This document shows positions 15,395-24,300 of a stretch of DNA of 40,853 nt, in pieces (positions within the stretch are counted from its first letter, which is position 1; every line of letters begins with the position of its first letter). The translations under genes were made by a program, and so were the position numbers. The stretch is taken from assembly GCA_937973555.1 (NCBI GenBank), contig CALJKL010000085.1, positions 1 to 40,853 of the forward strand, read 5' to 3'. The notes below the pieces were generated by a model, which was given only the letters and a program-made list of their open reading frames with translations, was not told the DNA's origin and did no database searches. This DNA comes from an uncultured Flavobacteriales bacterium (lineage in GTDB: Bacteria > Bacteroidota > Bacteroidia > Flavobacteriales > Weeksellaceae).

Positions 15395-16276
15395 TTATTT
15401 ATTTAGGCTGTTTCTGAATTCTGAAGGGGAATTTCCGGAATAAGTCTTGAAGAATTTTGTAAAATAAGAATTATCATCAAACCCTAATTGAAAAGAAATC
15501 TGTGAGATGCTCATTTCAGAATTCACCAATAACCTTTTGGCTTCCAGAATTATTCTGTTTCGTATTATTTCCCCCGCCTTTTTGCCAGAGTAATTTCTAC
15601 ATACAAAATTCAGGTAATTAGCGGTTACAGCCAATTTATCAGCGTAGAATTTTGGATAGTGTTCAGCCGCGAAATTGTCGTCTACCAATTTTTCGAATTT
15701 ATAGATTAGATTTTGTTGATTGGTAATATTTACGTTTTCAGTATTGTAGCTGCTTTGGCTTAATAGGCTGTAAAATAATTCTAAAAGGGATGTCCTTATC
15801 AATTCTTGAAACATTCTATCTTTAGAAATAAACAGTCGGTTAATTTTTTTGAAAATATTTTTTATTGATTCAAGATTGTCATCAGAAATGGAAAGACAAC
15901 TTATTTTACTGCTGATGCCAAAGAAAGGGAGATTGCCTATATCATTTGATTTGGTGAGGAAAGAACTGAAAAATTCTCCATTAAAATTGATGAGAAAACC
16001 TTCTGTCTCTTTTCTGTCGAACACCAGATCATGTACTTGTCCAGGGGATAGAAAAAATAATGCGGGCGATTTGATTTCCAATTCCTTGAAATCAATTTTA
16101 TGAATGCCAGATCCTTTTTCTACAAAAAGAACCTGGTAAAAAGTATGCCGGTGTGGCTTTTTAGGAATAAATTCTTCTTCGGTTAATAGGTCTTTCAATT
16201 CATGTATAACTACCTGACTTTCTTTATTTTCCTTAGAAATTAAATCACAAGCACTATATACCGGAAAATTAGACAT
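15395..16276 (-). CDS. AraC-family transcriptional regulator
   Basis: A 293-residue protein. The N-terminal ~150 residues look like a cupin sensor (KPHRHTFYQVLFVEKGSGIHKIDF, split as KPHRHTFYQVLF and GSGIHKIDF, then SPALFFLSPGQVHDLVF). The C-terminal ~100 residues form the double HTH of the family: YADKLAVTANYLNFVCR, GKKAGEIIRNRIILEAKRLL (20 residues), SISQISFQLGFDDNSYFTKF and FFKTYSGNSPSEFRN. It begins 9 bases after the thioredoxin gene and closes the five-gene operon, so it may sense the state that the operon handles and control it or other genes; that is an inference. Its ligand is not evident. Confidence 0.9.
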   Translation of the reverse strand: MSNFPVYSACDLISKENKESQVVIHELKDLLTEEEFIPKKPHRHTFYQVLFVEKGSGIHKIDFKELEIKSPALFFLSPGQVHDLVFDRKETEGFLINFNGEFFSSFLTKSNDIGNLPFFGISSKISCLSISDDNLESIKNIFKKINRLFISKDRMFQELIRTSLLELFYSLLSQSSYNTENVNITNQQNLIYKFEKLVDDNFAAEHYPKFYADKLAVTANYLNFVCRNYSGKKAGEIIRNRIILEAKRLLVNSEMSISQISFQLGFDDNSYFTKFFKTYSGNSPSEFRNSLNK

Positions 16277-16285
16277 GTTTGTAGG

Positions 16286-16585
16286 TTATTTATATTGGTT
16301 AATTAAATTCACCAATGTATTTACATCATGTACTCCGCTTTCCTTCCAAAGTAATTCGCCTTTTTTAAATATTGCTAGGGTAGGCACTCCTCTTACATTG
16401 TATTCTCCTGCAATGTCTGGATATTGATCTACGTCTATTTTTATAATTCTGGCATTGTCGCCAATTTGCTGTTTTACGGTCACCAAAACAGAAGATTGCA
16501 CTTTGCAAGGTTGGCACCAAACAGCGAAAAAGTCTATCAATACAGGCTTTTCCGAATTAATGATTTCAAGAAATTTTTGTGACAT
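16286..16585 (-). CDS. trxA: Thioredoxin
   Basis: A 99-residue thioredoxin-fold protein of usual length. The active site is WCQPC (Cys24 and Cys27) in LIDFFAVWCQPCKVQ, where most thioredoxins have WCGPC. The family cis-proline is in NVRGVPTLAIFKKGE. There is no signal peptide, so it acts in the cytoplasm, reducing disulfides. It is the fourth gene of a tight operon with a rhodanese and two small membrane proteins carrying Cys motifs, which suggests a role as electron donor in sulfur or persulfide handling and not as the general housekeeping thioredoxin. The trxA symbol is given for the family; a second thioredoxin elsewhere is likely. Confidence 0.85.
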   Translation of the reverse strand: MSQKFLEIINSEKPVLIDFFAVWCQPCKVQSSVLVTVKQQIGDNARIIKIDVDQYPDIAGEYNVRGVPTLAIFKKGELLWKESGVHDVNTLVNLINQYK

Positions 16586-16590
16586 TTTAC

Positions 16591-16806
16591 TTATTTTATA
16601 TTTTCTTGTTTTTCAATTTTTGAATAAGGAACTTCACAGTTTCCAGCAGCACATCCAAATTTAAAAAGTCCCATGGCGGCAAAATATATTCCAAACGGCA
16701 CCAAAACCCACATACTGTCCATTACAGATTGTATTATCATCCATATTCCACCGACTAGATAAAATATCCTTCGGAAGCTCCAATCCGCGAGTAAGCTCTT
16801 CATCAA
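16591..16806 (-). CDS. Small DUF2892-like membrane protein with GCAAGNC motif
   Basis: A 71-residue protein with two predicted membrane helices (IFYLVGGIWMIIQSV and WVLVPFGIYFAAMGLF) joined by a short turn. The layout fits DUF2892-type membrane proteins, which are often fused to or encoded beside rhodaneses (YgaP-like). The C-terminal part, KFGCAAGNCEVP, has a Cys pair spaced CxxxxC. It starts directly next to the rhodanese stop and ends 5 bases before the thioredoxin start. I infer that it brings a sulfur- or redox-active step to the membrane; the exact role is not known. Confidence 0.7.
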   Translation of the reverse strand: MMKSLLADWSFRRIFYLVGGIWMIIQSVMDSMWVLVPFGIYFAAMGLFKFGCAAGNCEVPYSKIEKQENIK

Positions 16807-17118
16807 TTACGAGATTTTAGATTGAAGTCCTCGCCAGCCTCCACCATTAAAAACTTGTGAGAAGCCGCTATTAGAAAGCAGGTTTTTAGCAGCGGCGCTT
16901 CTTGCACCGCTTGCACAACAGGTGATGATAGGTTTGGTTTTACTGATTTTTCCCATATTTTGTCCAAGAGACTGCAATGGAATATTCTTAGCCCCTTTTA
17001 TGTGCCCGCCATTAAATTCTGCAGGGGTTCTTACATCGATAATCTGCGCACCATTGGCAATCAATTCTTTATAATCCACAGAAGACCCTGAAAATAGTTT
17101 TTTTAAAAATCCTAACAT
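16807..17118 (-). CDS. Single-domain rhodanese
   Basis: A 103-residue rhodanese-like protein. It has the motif AQIIDVRTPAEFNGGHIKGA (residues 24-43), and the active-site loop CASGARSAAAKNLL with Cys68 as the likely persulfide carrier (CxxGxR). The end GGGWRGLQ is typical of the family. Rhodaneses move sulfane sulfur from thiosulfate or polysulfide to thiol acceptors. The extra Cys67 directly before the catalytic Cys is less common. It lacks a signal peptide and sits between two small membrane proteins in a tight operon with thioredoxin, which could release the bound sulfur. Confidence 0.88.
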   Translation of the reverse strand: MLGFLKKLFSGSSVDYKELIANGAQIIDVRTPAEFNGGHIKGAKNIPLQSLGQNMGKISKTKPIITCCASGARSAAAKNLLSNSGFSQVFNGGGWRGLQSKIS

Positions 17119-17119
17119 G

Positions 17120-17320
17120 TTATTTATTTTTTTGTTTTTGAAAAGTAGATAAAATAAGATAGCCCACTACCATACCATATGCGGTGCTGTTGAGGGGATT
17201 AGAGGTAATGGCGCATGTGCCGGTGCTGCATCCTACAAAATAATAATAAGCATATCCTAGAATTCCCCCAAGAAGAATCCCCAATAGGCCATATTGATAT
17301 CGAGAGAAAAAATTTTTCAT
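17120..17320 (-). CDS. DUF6132-like small membrane protein with GCSTGTC motif
   Basis: A 66-residue protein with two membrane helices (GLLGILLGGILGYAYYYFVG and TAYGMVVGYLILS). Between them is GCSTGTCAITSNPLNST, the characteristic motif of a small Bacteroidota family I know as DUF6132. It is the first gene of the operon and is separated from the rhodanese by one base. A -7-like TAATTTTG lies on the minus strand at 17358-17351. Family function is undescribed as far as I know; the Cys motif and partners suggest handling of sulfur compounds at the inner membrane. Confidence 0.75.
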   Translation of the reverse strand: MKNFFSRYQYGLLGILLGGILGYAYYYFVGCSTGTCAITSNPLNSTAYGMVVGYLILSTFQKQKNK

Positions 17321-17350
17321 ATCAGTAGGTGCATCAACACAATATTAAAA

Positions 17351-17358
17351 CAAAATTA
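17351..17358 (-). promoter_or_regulatory. Candidate -7 element of the DUF6132-AraC operon (TAATTTTG)
   Basis: The octamer fits TAnnTTTG on the minus strand and lies 30 bases before the first start codon. The region is very A+T-rich and no -33 TTG is visible at the right distance. Confidence 0.35.
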
Positions 17359-17490
17359 TAAATAAAATTATTTAAAAAAGTAAAATGAGAAATGATAAAA
17401 ATTAGGTTTTTTGATATAAAATATCCCAATAATATATAGAAATATTTAAAAATATATCAAAAAAAGAGAAAGTTGAAATTAAGTATAGTG

Positions 17491-20070
17491 CTATTTCCCA
17501 ATCATTTTTTTGATGGCATTCAGTTTCATCAAAGCTTCAATAGGGGTAAGGGTGTCAATGTCTATTTTGGTGAGTTCTTCGCGGATGTTTTCCAAAACAG
17601 GGTCGTCTAACTGAAAAAAAGAAAGCTGAAGGTTTTCTTCCGTAACGCGTTTTATTTTTTCTGAAGAACCATTGTGAGAGCGAGTTTCTTCTAGCGTTTT
17701 TAAGATTTCACCGGCTCTGTTTACCACTTTAGCAGGCATACCTGCCAATTTTGCCACATGAATCCCGAAGCTGTGTTCGCTGCCTCCAGGAACTAGTTTT
17801 CTGAGAAAGATAATGTTGCCTTTATTCTCCTGAATGGTCACATGGAAGTTTTTAATCCTTTCAAAATTCAGGGTCATTTCATTCATTTCATGATAATGGG
17901 TAGCAAAAAGAGTTTTGGGCTGAGTACTGTGCTGGTGCAGGTATTCTGCAATGGCCCAAGCGATGGAGACCCCATCATAGGTAGAGGTTCCGCGCCCAAT
18001 TTCATCCAGCAAGATTAAACTTCTTTCCGAAATGTTGTTCAAGATATTAGCCGCCTCATTCATTTCTACCATAAAGGTAGACTCGCCCGCAGATATATTA
18101 TCAGTAGCACCAACGCGTGTGAAAATTTTATCCAAAATGCCTATTTCTGCATGCTTTGCCGGAACAAAACTCCCTATTTGTGCTAACAAACAGATAATGG
18201 CGGTTTGTCTCAGGATGGCAGATTTACCCGCCATATTGGGACCCGTCACCATAATGATTTGCTGTGAGTCTTTATCCAAAAATACATCATTCGGGATATA
18301 TTTTTCACCCAAAGGCAAAGACTTTTCTATGATAGGGTGTCTTCCTTCTTGGATGTTGATGGCAAAAGTTTCGTTAAGGATAGGTTTGGTATAATTCTCG
18401 GCAATCGCCAATTCCGAAAAAGCTACAGCGCAGTCTATCTGGGCAATAATATTGGCGTTTTCTTGAATTTGGTCTATGTACACCAATACATTTTCGCAAA
18501 CTTGGCGGTACAATTGTGCCTCTATTTGTGAAATTTTTTCTTCAGCACCCAGAATCTGGTTTTCATATTCCTTCAGTTCCTCGGTGATGTAGCGTTCTGC
18601 ATTCACCAAAGTCTGTTTCCTAATCCAGTCTTCCGGAACTTTATCTTTATGCGTGTTTCTAACTTCTATGTAATATCCGAAAACATTGTTGAAATCTATT
18701 TTCAGGGAGGTAATGCCGGTTCTTTCTATTTCTCGGCTACACATTTCATCCAGAAAACTTTTTCCTTTGCTTTGTAGGTTTCTTAATCGGTCAAGTTCTT
18801 CAGAAATGCCTTCTTTTACTACATTTCCTTTGTTAAGACCAACGGGAAGTTCCTCATTGAGGTGGTTTTGAAGATAAGCAATCAGTTCTTCCAAATTATT
18901 CAAAGGCTCTAACCATGCCAAAACATCATGATGAGAAGACAGCAATTCTTTGATTTTATGAATATTAATCAAACTCAGACGAAGATAACCTAATTCTTTA
19001 GGTGAAATTTTCTCAGCAGCCAATTTTCCTACCAAACGGTCTAGGTCTGAAATGGCTTTCAGCAAATCCAGAATTTCATATTTCAAAGCATCCTCTATGT
19101 TGAAAAACTCTATCAACGAAAGTCTTCGGTTAATTTCGTCTACAGATTTCAAAGGAAGAATAAGCCTTCTTCTCAGAAGCCTTCCGCCCATTGCTGTAGA
19201 GGTTTTATCAATAATGTCGAGCAACGATTTTCCTTGATAACTGCTGGAATGAACAATTTCCAGATTTCTCAGCGTGAAATTGTCCATCATCAGATAATCA
19301 TCCTGAGGAATAGACTGTATTTTGGTAATATGCTGAAGCAGAGAATGGTGGGTGTCTTCTACCAAATAAGCAAAAATAGCCCCCGCAGCAGTAATTCCCA
19401 ATTTTTGTTCTTCAATGCCGAAGCCTTTTAAAGACTTGGTTTTGAAGTGACCGTTCAGTTTTTCGTAAGCAAAATTATATTGATAGGCCCAATCCTCTAG
19501 TTTAAAACAGTTTTTGTTTTTAATCTGAGAAGGAATTTCAGCGGTTCTTTGGTAAATGATTTCCGAAGGGTCAAAAGTGTGAACAATGTGTAACAGTTTT
19601 TCGGCGTTTCCCTCTGCCACCAAAAACTCGCCGGTAGAGATGTCTACCAAAGCCATCCCGTATTTTTCTTTTTCTTTGTGAAGAGAAAGCAGGAAGTTAT
19701 TCTTTTTAGAATGCAGCACTTGCTCATTGAAGGTAACCCCAGGGGTTACCAATTCCGTAACACCTCTTTTTACGATGCCTTTTACCATTTTAGGGTCTTC
19801 CAATTGGTCGCAAATGGCCACTCGTTTTCCGGCTCTTACCAGTTTCGGCAAATAAGAATCTACCGAATGATGAGGAAAACCGGCCAATTCTACATGAGAA
19901 TCCCCGTTGTTTCTTTTGGTTAAAACAATCCCCAAAATTTGCGAAGCCGTAATGGCATCCTGTCCAAAGGTTTCGTAGAAATCTCCTACCCGAAATAACA
20001 AAAGAGCATCAGGATATTTAGCCTTGATGCTGTTGTATTGAGTCATTAATGGAGTTTCTTTTTTTGCCAT
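17491..20070 (-). CDS. mutS: DNA mismatch repair protein MutS
   Basis: A full-length 859-residue MutS. It binds mismatches and small loops as a dimer and signals to MutL through its ATPase. The N-terminal mismatch-recognition domain holds LLFRVGDFYETFGQDA with the intercalating Phe of the GDFYE motif (near 32). The core/clamp domains span ~280-560. The C-terminal ATPase has Walker A TGPNMAGKSA (Lys616), then STFMVEMNEAANIL, the Walker B segment LILLDEIGRGTSTYDG and the motif TLFATHYHEM. The start is fixed by MAKKETPLMTQY, which matches the family. Its promoter interlocks with that of the divergent RNA methyltransferase gene. Confidence 0.97.
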   Translation of the reverse strand: MAKKETPLMTQYNSIKAKYPDALLLFRVGDFYETFGQDAITASQILGIVLTKRNNGDSHVELAGFPHHSVDSYLPKLVRAGKRVAICDQLEDPKMVKGIVKRGVTELVTPGVTFNEQVLHSKKNNFLLSLHKEKEKYGMALVDISTGEFLVAEGNAEKLLHIVHTFDPSEIIYQRTAEIPSQIKNKNCFKLEDWAYQYNFAYEKLNGHFKTKSLKGFGIEEQKLGITAAGAIFAYLVEDTHHSLLQHITKIQSIPQDDYLMMDNFTLRNLEIVHSSSYQGKSLLDIIDKTSTAMGGRLLRRRLILPLKSVDEINRRLSLIEFFNIEDALKYEILDLLKAISDLDRLVGKLAAEKISPKELGYLRLSLINIHKIKELLSSHHDVLAWLEPLNNLEELIAYLQNHLNEELPVGLNKGNVVKEGISEELDRLRNLQSKGKSFLDEMCSREIERTGITSLKIDFNNVFGYYIEVRNTHKDKVPEDWIRKQTLVNAERYITEELKEYENQILGAEEKISQIEAQLYRQVCENVLVYIDQIQENANIIAQIDCAVAFSELAIAENYTKPILNETFAINIQEGRHPIIEKSLPLGEKYIPNDVFLDKDSQQIIMVTGPNMAGKSAILRQTAIICLLAQIGSFVPAKHAEIGILDKIFTRVGATDNISAGESTFMVEMNEAANILNNISERSLILLDEIGRGTSTYDGVSIAWAIAEYLHQHSTQPKTLFATHYHEMNEMTLNFERIKNFHVTIQENKGNIIFLRKLVPGGSEHSFGIHVAKLAGMPAKVVNRAGEILKTLEETRSHNGSSEKIKRVTEENLQLSFFQLDDPVLENIREELTKIDIDTLTPIEALMKLNAIKKMIGK

Positions 20071-20077
20071 TTCAATA

Positions 20078-20106
20078 TTGAGATTGTTTTTAAAACCTTA
20101 ATTTTG
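20078..20106 (+). promoter_or_regulatory. Promoter of the SpoU methyltransferase gene
   Basis: TTG (20078-20080), 18 bases of spacer and TAATTTTG (20099-20106) match the Bacteroidota -33/-7 consensus well. The ATG follows 16 bases later. It faces the mutS promoter with only 2 bases between the two -7 elements. Confidence 0.7.
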
Positions 20107-20108
20107 CC

Positions 20109-20137
20109 CAAAAATACGAAAAATGCAGTCTATCCAA
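20109..20137 (-). promoter_or_regulatory. Promoter of mutS
   Basis: On the minus strand TTG (20137-20135), 18 bases of spacer and TATTTTTG (20116-20109) match the consensus. The -33 part lies inside the coding region of the divergent gene. The mutS start is 38 bases downstream of the -7 element. Confidence 0.7.
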
Positions 20138-20659
20138 AAACTGAAGTTAGAAGAATTAGGAAGAATAGATGTGGAAACCTTCAAGCAGACCCCAAAAATC
20201 CCTTTGTTAGTAGTACTTGATAATATCAGAAGCATGCACAATGTAGGAGCAGCCTTTAGAACAGCTGATGCTTTTTTGGTAGAAAAAATTATTTTGTGTG
20301 GCATTACACCAAGACCGCCACACCGAGAAATTCACAAAGCCGCTTTGGGCGCCACAGAAAGTGTAGACTGGCAATATTATGAAAATGTAAAAGAGGCCAT
20401 CATAGACCTAAAGACTTTGGGGTACGAAGTGGTGGGAATAGAGCAGACTTCTAATTCTACCATGATTACAGATTTTAGCATTGATGCAACAAAAAAATAT
20501 GCCTTGGTTTTAGGAAACGAAGTGGAGGGTATTTCCGATGAAATCTTGACGGATTTAGATGAATGCTTAGAAATTCCTCAATTAGGCACCAAACATTCCC
20601 TAAATGTCTCCGTATGTGGAGGCATTGTGATGTGGGAGTTTTTTAAAGGCTTGAAATAA
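20123..20659 (+). CDS. SpoU/TrmH-family RNA 2'-O-methyltransferase
   Basis: A 178-residue SPOUT methyltransferase. It transfers a methyl group from S-adenosylmethionine to a ribose 2'-OH in tRNA or rRNA. The three SpoU motifs are present: VVLDNIRSMHNVGAAFRTAD, with the Asn and Arg that contact RNA, split as VVLDNIRSMHNVG and AAFRTAD; then ALVLGNEVEGIS; and CLEIPQLGTKHSLNVSVCGG, split as LEIPQLGTKHSLNVS and VCGG. The trefoil knot is formed by the last two. Length is typical for the catalytic domain alone with a short N-terminal arm. The exact target base cannot be told. A strong terminator follows. Confidence 0.9.
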   Translation: MQSIQKLKLEELGRIDVETFKQTPKIPLLVVLDNIRSMHNVGAAFRTADAFLVEKIILCGITPRPPHREIHKAALGATESVDWQYYENVKEAIIDLKTLGYEVVGIEQTSNSTMITDFSIDATKKYALVLGNEVEGISDEILTDLDECLEIPQLGTKHSLNVSVCGGIVMWEFFKGLK

Positions 20660-20688
20660 AAAACACGGAAAATTTTCCGTGTTTTTTT
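20658..20688 (+). terminator. Strong terminator after the SpoU gene
   Basis: AAACACGG/CCGTGTTT (20661-20668, 20677-20684) with an AAAATTTT centre forms a perfect palindrome and is followed by T residues. It starts at the stop codon and may work on both strands, since msrA ends at 20691. Confidence 0.85.
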
Positions 20689-20690
20689 AT

Positions 20691-21329
20691 TTATTTTAGA
20701 AGTCCAAGTTCACCAAAATGCTTTTTGAATTTGGCCACCTTAGGACCTACTACCGCACTGCAATAGGGCTGATCTGGATTGATGTCGTAATAATTTTGGT
20801 GGTACTGTTCTGCCGGCCAAAATTTTTCGAAAGGAACAATCAGGGTCACATATTTCCCATGCCATTTTCCGGTTTTTTCTGAAGCAGTCATAGATGCTAT
20901 GGCCTCTTCTTTTTGCTTTTCGGAGTGAAAGAAAATCACTGAACGGTATTGTGTGCCAATGTCTTCTCCTTGTCTGTTCAATTGGGTAGGATCATGCAAG
21001 AACCAAAAACTTTCCAACAATTGTGAATAAGAAATCACTTTGGGGTCAAATGCAATCTGTACCACTTCTGCATGTCCGGTATCCCCATTGCATACTTCTT
21101 TGTAAGTAGGATTTTCTTTGTGCCCCCCTGAATAACCAGATGTTACGGATTCTACTCCTTTCAGCATATCAAAACACGCTTCTACACACCAAAAACATCC
21201 TCCGCCAAAAGTGGCATATTCTAAATTCTTGTTTTCCATTTTTCTTTGATTATGAGATTGAGTTTTAGTTTCCTGACCGTTGCAGGAAATCAATAAAATA
21301 CTCGCCAAAAATAAAAAAAACTTCTTCAT
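20691..21329 (-). CDS. msrA: Peptide-methionine (S)-S-oxide reductase, lipoprotein form
   Basis: A 212-residue MsrA, which reduces methionine-S-sulfoxide in proteins. The N-terminus is a lipoprotein signal (FLASILLISC, Cys16), so this copy is exported and lipid-anchored, to repair periplasmic or outer-membrane proteins. After a ~25-residue linker the catalytic domain starts: ATFGGGCFWCVEACF with the nucleophile Cys45, then SGYSGGHKENPTY, FWFLHDPTQLNRQG, GTQYRSVIFF and a closing PWQ-type segment with FWPAEQYHQNYY. An internal Met31 could start a cytoplasmic form. The start codon lies in the loop of a hairpin that also looks like the secA terminator (21317-21351). Confidence 0.93.
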   Translation of the reverse strand: MKKFFLFLASILLISCNGQETKTQSHNQRKMENKNLEYATFGGGCFWCVEACFDMLKGVESVTSGYSGGHKENPTYKEVCNGDTGHAEVVQIAFDPKVISYSQLLESFWFLHDPTQLNRQGEDIGTQYRSVIFFHSEKQKEEAIASMTASEKTGKWHGKYVTLIVPFEKFWPAEQYHQNYYDINPDQPYCSAVVGPKVAKFKKHFGELGLLK

Positions 21330-21351
21330 ATTTACATAACGAAGAAGTTTT
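21311..21351 (-). terminator. Hairpin plus T-tract over the msrA start codon (secA terminator or msrA attenuator)
   Basis: On the minus strand AAAACTTCTTC (21351-21341) pairs perfectly with GAAGAAGTTTT (21327-21317), and a run of T follows. The 13-base loop together with the first base of the 3' arm holds the msrA ATG, and the 3' arm and T-tract encode the first msrA codons. The loop also contains an ATG-TAA start-stop pair (21337-21332). It could end secA transcription, or lower msrA expression. Confidence 0.6.
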
Positions 21352-21379
21352 AATTTTTATTTTAAAGAAAGTTTTCTTT

Positions 21380-24300
21380 TTAACTCGTTGGGATTTCTCC
21401 TTTGTATAAGAAAGAAATAATCTCTTTGTTTACTTTGTCTACCATTTCACTGAACAGGTGGAAAGACTCTTGTTTGTAAATGACCAATGGGTCTTTCTGC
21501 TCGTAAACAGCTCCTTGAGAAGATTTACGAAGATCATCCATTTCTTTCAAATGGTGTTTCCAATTTTCATCAATAATACCAAGACAGATGTTTTTCTCAA
21601 AATCATTAACCATAGATTCACAATGAGTATCATAAGCCTCTTTAAGGTCTGTAATGATGGTCATTGTCTTGTTGCCGTCAGAGAAAGGAACTTGTACGTT
21701 TTTGAACTGATGTCCTTGTTGTTTGAAAACATTTTCTATGATTGGGAAAGAGCTTTCTCTCAATAATTCCAGTCTTTTCTTGTAGTCTTCTTCTGCTTTA
21801 GCAAAAACAATATCCGTAATTTCTTTTACTGATTTTGCTTTGAATTCGGCTTCCGTCACAGGAGATTCCATGGTGAAATACTTGATGATTTCGTATTCAA
21901 ATTCTTTGAACTGGTTTCCGCCTTTGGTGTTGCTTACGATAGAAGCCGCCACATCATAAATAGTATTGGCAATATCATATTTTAAATGGTCTCCGAAAAG
22001 TGCGTTTTTTCTTCGTTTGTAGATAACATCACGCTGTTTGTTCATCACATCGTCATATTCCAGCAAACGTTTTCTGATACCAAAGTTGTTTTCTTCTACC
22101 TTTTTCTGAGCTCTTTCTATGGAACGGGTAATCATAGAATGCTGAATCACTTCACCTTCTTTATGTCCCATTTTATCCATCATTCTGGCAATTCTTTCAG
22201 AACCGAAAAGCCTCATCAAATTGTCTTCCAAAGACACATAGAACTGAGAACTACCAGGGTCTCCCTGTCTTCCGGCTCTACCTCTTAGCTGTCTGTCTAC
22301 ACGTCTAGAGTCGTGTCTTTCGGTACCAATGATGGCCAAACCGCCGTTAGCTTTTACATCCCCCTGAAGTTTGATGTCGGTCCCTCTACCAGCCATATTG
22401 GTGGCAATGGTTACTACGCCCGCTCTACCTGCTTCTGCAACAATGTCTGCTTCTTTTTTGTGAAGTTTAGCATTCAATACATTATGAGGGATTTTTCTCA
22501 TTTGAAGTGCCTTAGAAAGGAATTGAGAAATTTCTACTGAAGTAGTACCCACCAAGATAGGTCTTCCTGCCGCTGTTAGTTTTTCAATTTCATCAATTAC
22601 GGCATTGTATTTTTCTCTGTTGGTTTTGTATACCAAATCCTGTCTGTCGTCTCTAATGATTGCTCTGTTGGTAGGAATTACCACTACATCCAGTTTGTAT
22701 ATCTGCCAGAATTCTCCTGCCTCCGTTTCTGCTGTACCCGTCATCCCGGCAAGTTTGTTGTACATTCTGAAATAGTTTTGAAGGGTAATGGTAGCAAACG
22801 TTTGGGTAGCTGCTTCAATTTTTACATTTTCCTTGGCTTCTATCGCTTGGTGAAGTCCGTCTGAATAACGTCTTCCTTCCATGATACGGCCGGTTTGTTC
22901 GTCTACAATTTTTACCTCACCTTCTATAACTACATATTCATCATCTTTTTCGAATAGAGTATAAGCCTTTAATAATTGGCTTAAAGTATGGATTCTTTCA
23001 GATTTTACGGCGTAATTTCTGAAAAGCTCTTCTTTTTGGGCAAATTCTTCTTCTTTCGGAAGGTTTTTAGCCTCCAGTTCTGCAACCAAGGTTCCGATAT
23101 CTTCCAAAACAAAGAAGTTGGCGTCTTGGTTACCCTGAGACATATATTCTACCCCTTTGTCGGTAAGGTCTATCTGATTATTTTTTTCATCAATTACAAA
23201 ATAAAGTTCCTGATCTACAATACGCATTCTTTTGGCATTGTCTTGCAGATATTCTCCTTCTGTTTTTTGTAAAAGAACTTTAATTCCTTCCTCAGAAAGG
23301 AATTTTATCAAGTGTTTGTTTTTAGGCAAACCTCTGTATGCTTGTAATAGCTTGAAACCACCTTCCGTTTTGTTTCCTGCAGCGATGAGTTTTTTAGCAT
23401 CGTTCAAAAGTTGAGTAACAATCTGTTTCTGAACAGAAACAATTCTGTCTACAGAAGGTTTCAACACATCAAACTCATGTCTGTCTCCCTGAGGCACTGG
23501 TCCTGAGATAATCAACGGCGTTCTGGCGTCGTCAATTAAAACAGAGTCTACCTCATCCACAATGGCAAAGTTCAGTTCTCCCTGTACCAGTTCATCAGGA
23601 GAAGACACCATGTTGTCTCTAAGGTAATCGAAACCAAATTCGTTGTTGGTACCATAAGTGATATCTGCCTGATAGGCTTTTCTTCTCGCATCAGAATTTG
23701 GCTGATGTAGGTCTATACAGTCTATGCTCAATCCATGGAATTGGTAAATAGGACCCATCCATGCAGAGTCCCTTTTTGCCAAATAATCGTTAACGGTTAC
23801 TACGTGTACCCCACGACCAGGAAGGGCATTAAGGTAAATAGGAAGGGTTCCCACCAAGGTTTTACCTTCACCGGTAGCCATTTCGGCGATTTTACCATTA
23901 TGAAGGGCAACACCACCAATAAATTGGGTGTCGTAGTGTACCATGTCCCACACCACTTCTTTTCCGGCAGCATCCCATTTGTTTTTCCAGAAAGCATCTT
24001 CGCCTTTTATTTCCACAAAATCTTTTACAGAAGACAATTCTCTGTCATATTCATTGGCTTTTACGGTAAGTCCACCATTTTCTGCCAATCTTTTTGCGGT
24101 TTCTTTAATCACCGCGAAAGCTTCCGGAAGAATTTCTGCCAAAACCTTTTCTTCGATTTCGTAAGAATCTTTTTTCAGCGTTTCGATAGTGCCAAAAAGA
24201 CTTTCCTTTTCATCCACATTGGTAGATGATTTTATTTGTTCTTTTATTTCGGCAATTTGCGAAGTAATATTTTCGGTAGCAGCTGCAATTTTTTGTTTGA

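Noticed and set aside
17407..17464. Inverted repeat TTTTTTGATATA/TATATCAAAAAA as a terminator of mutS
   Set aside because: Nearly pure A+T stem with a 34-base loop; too weak to support.
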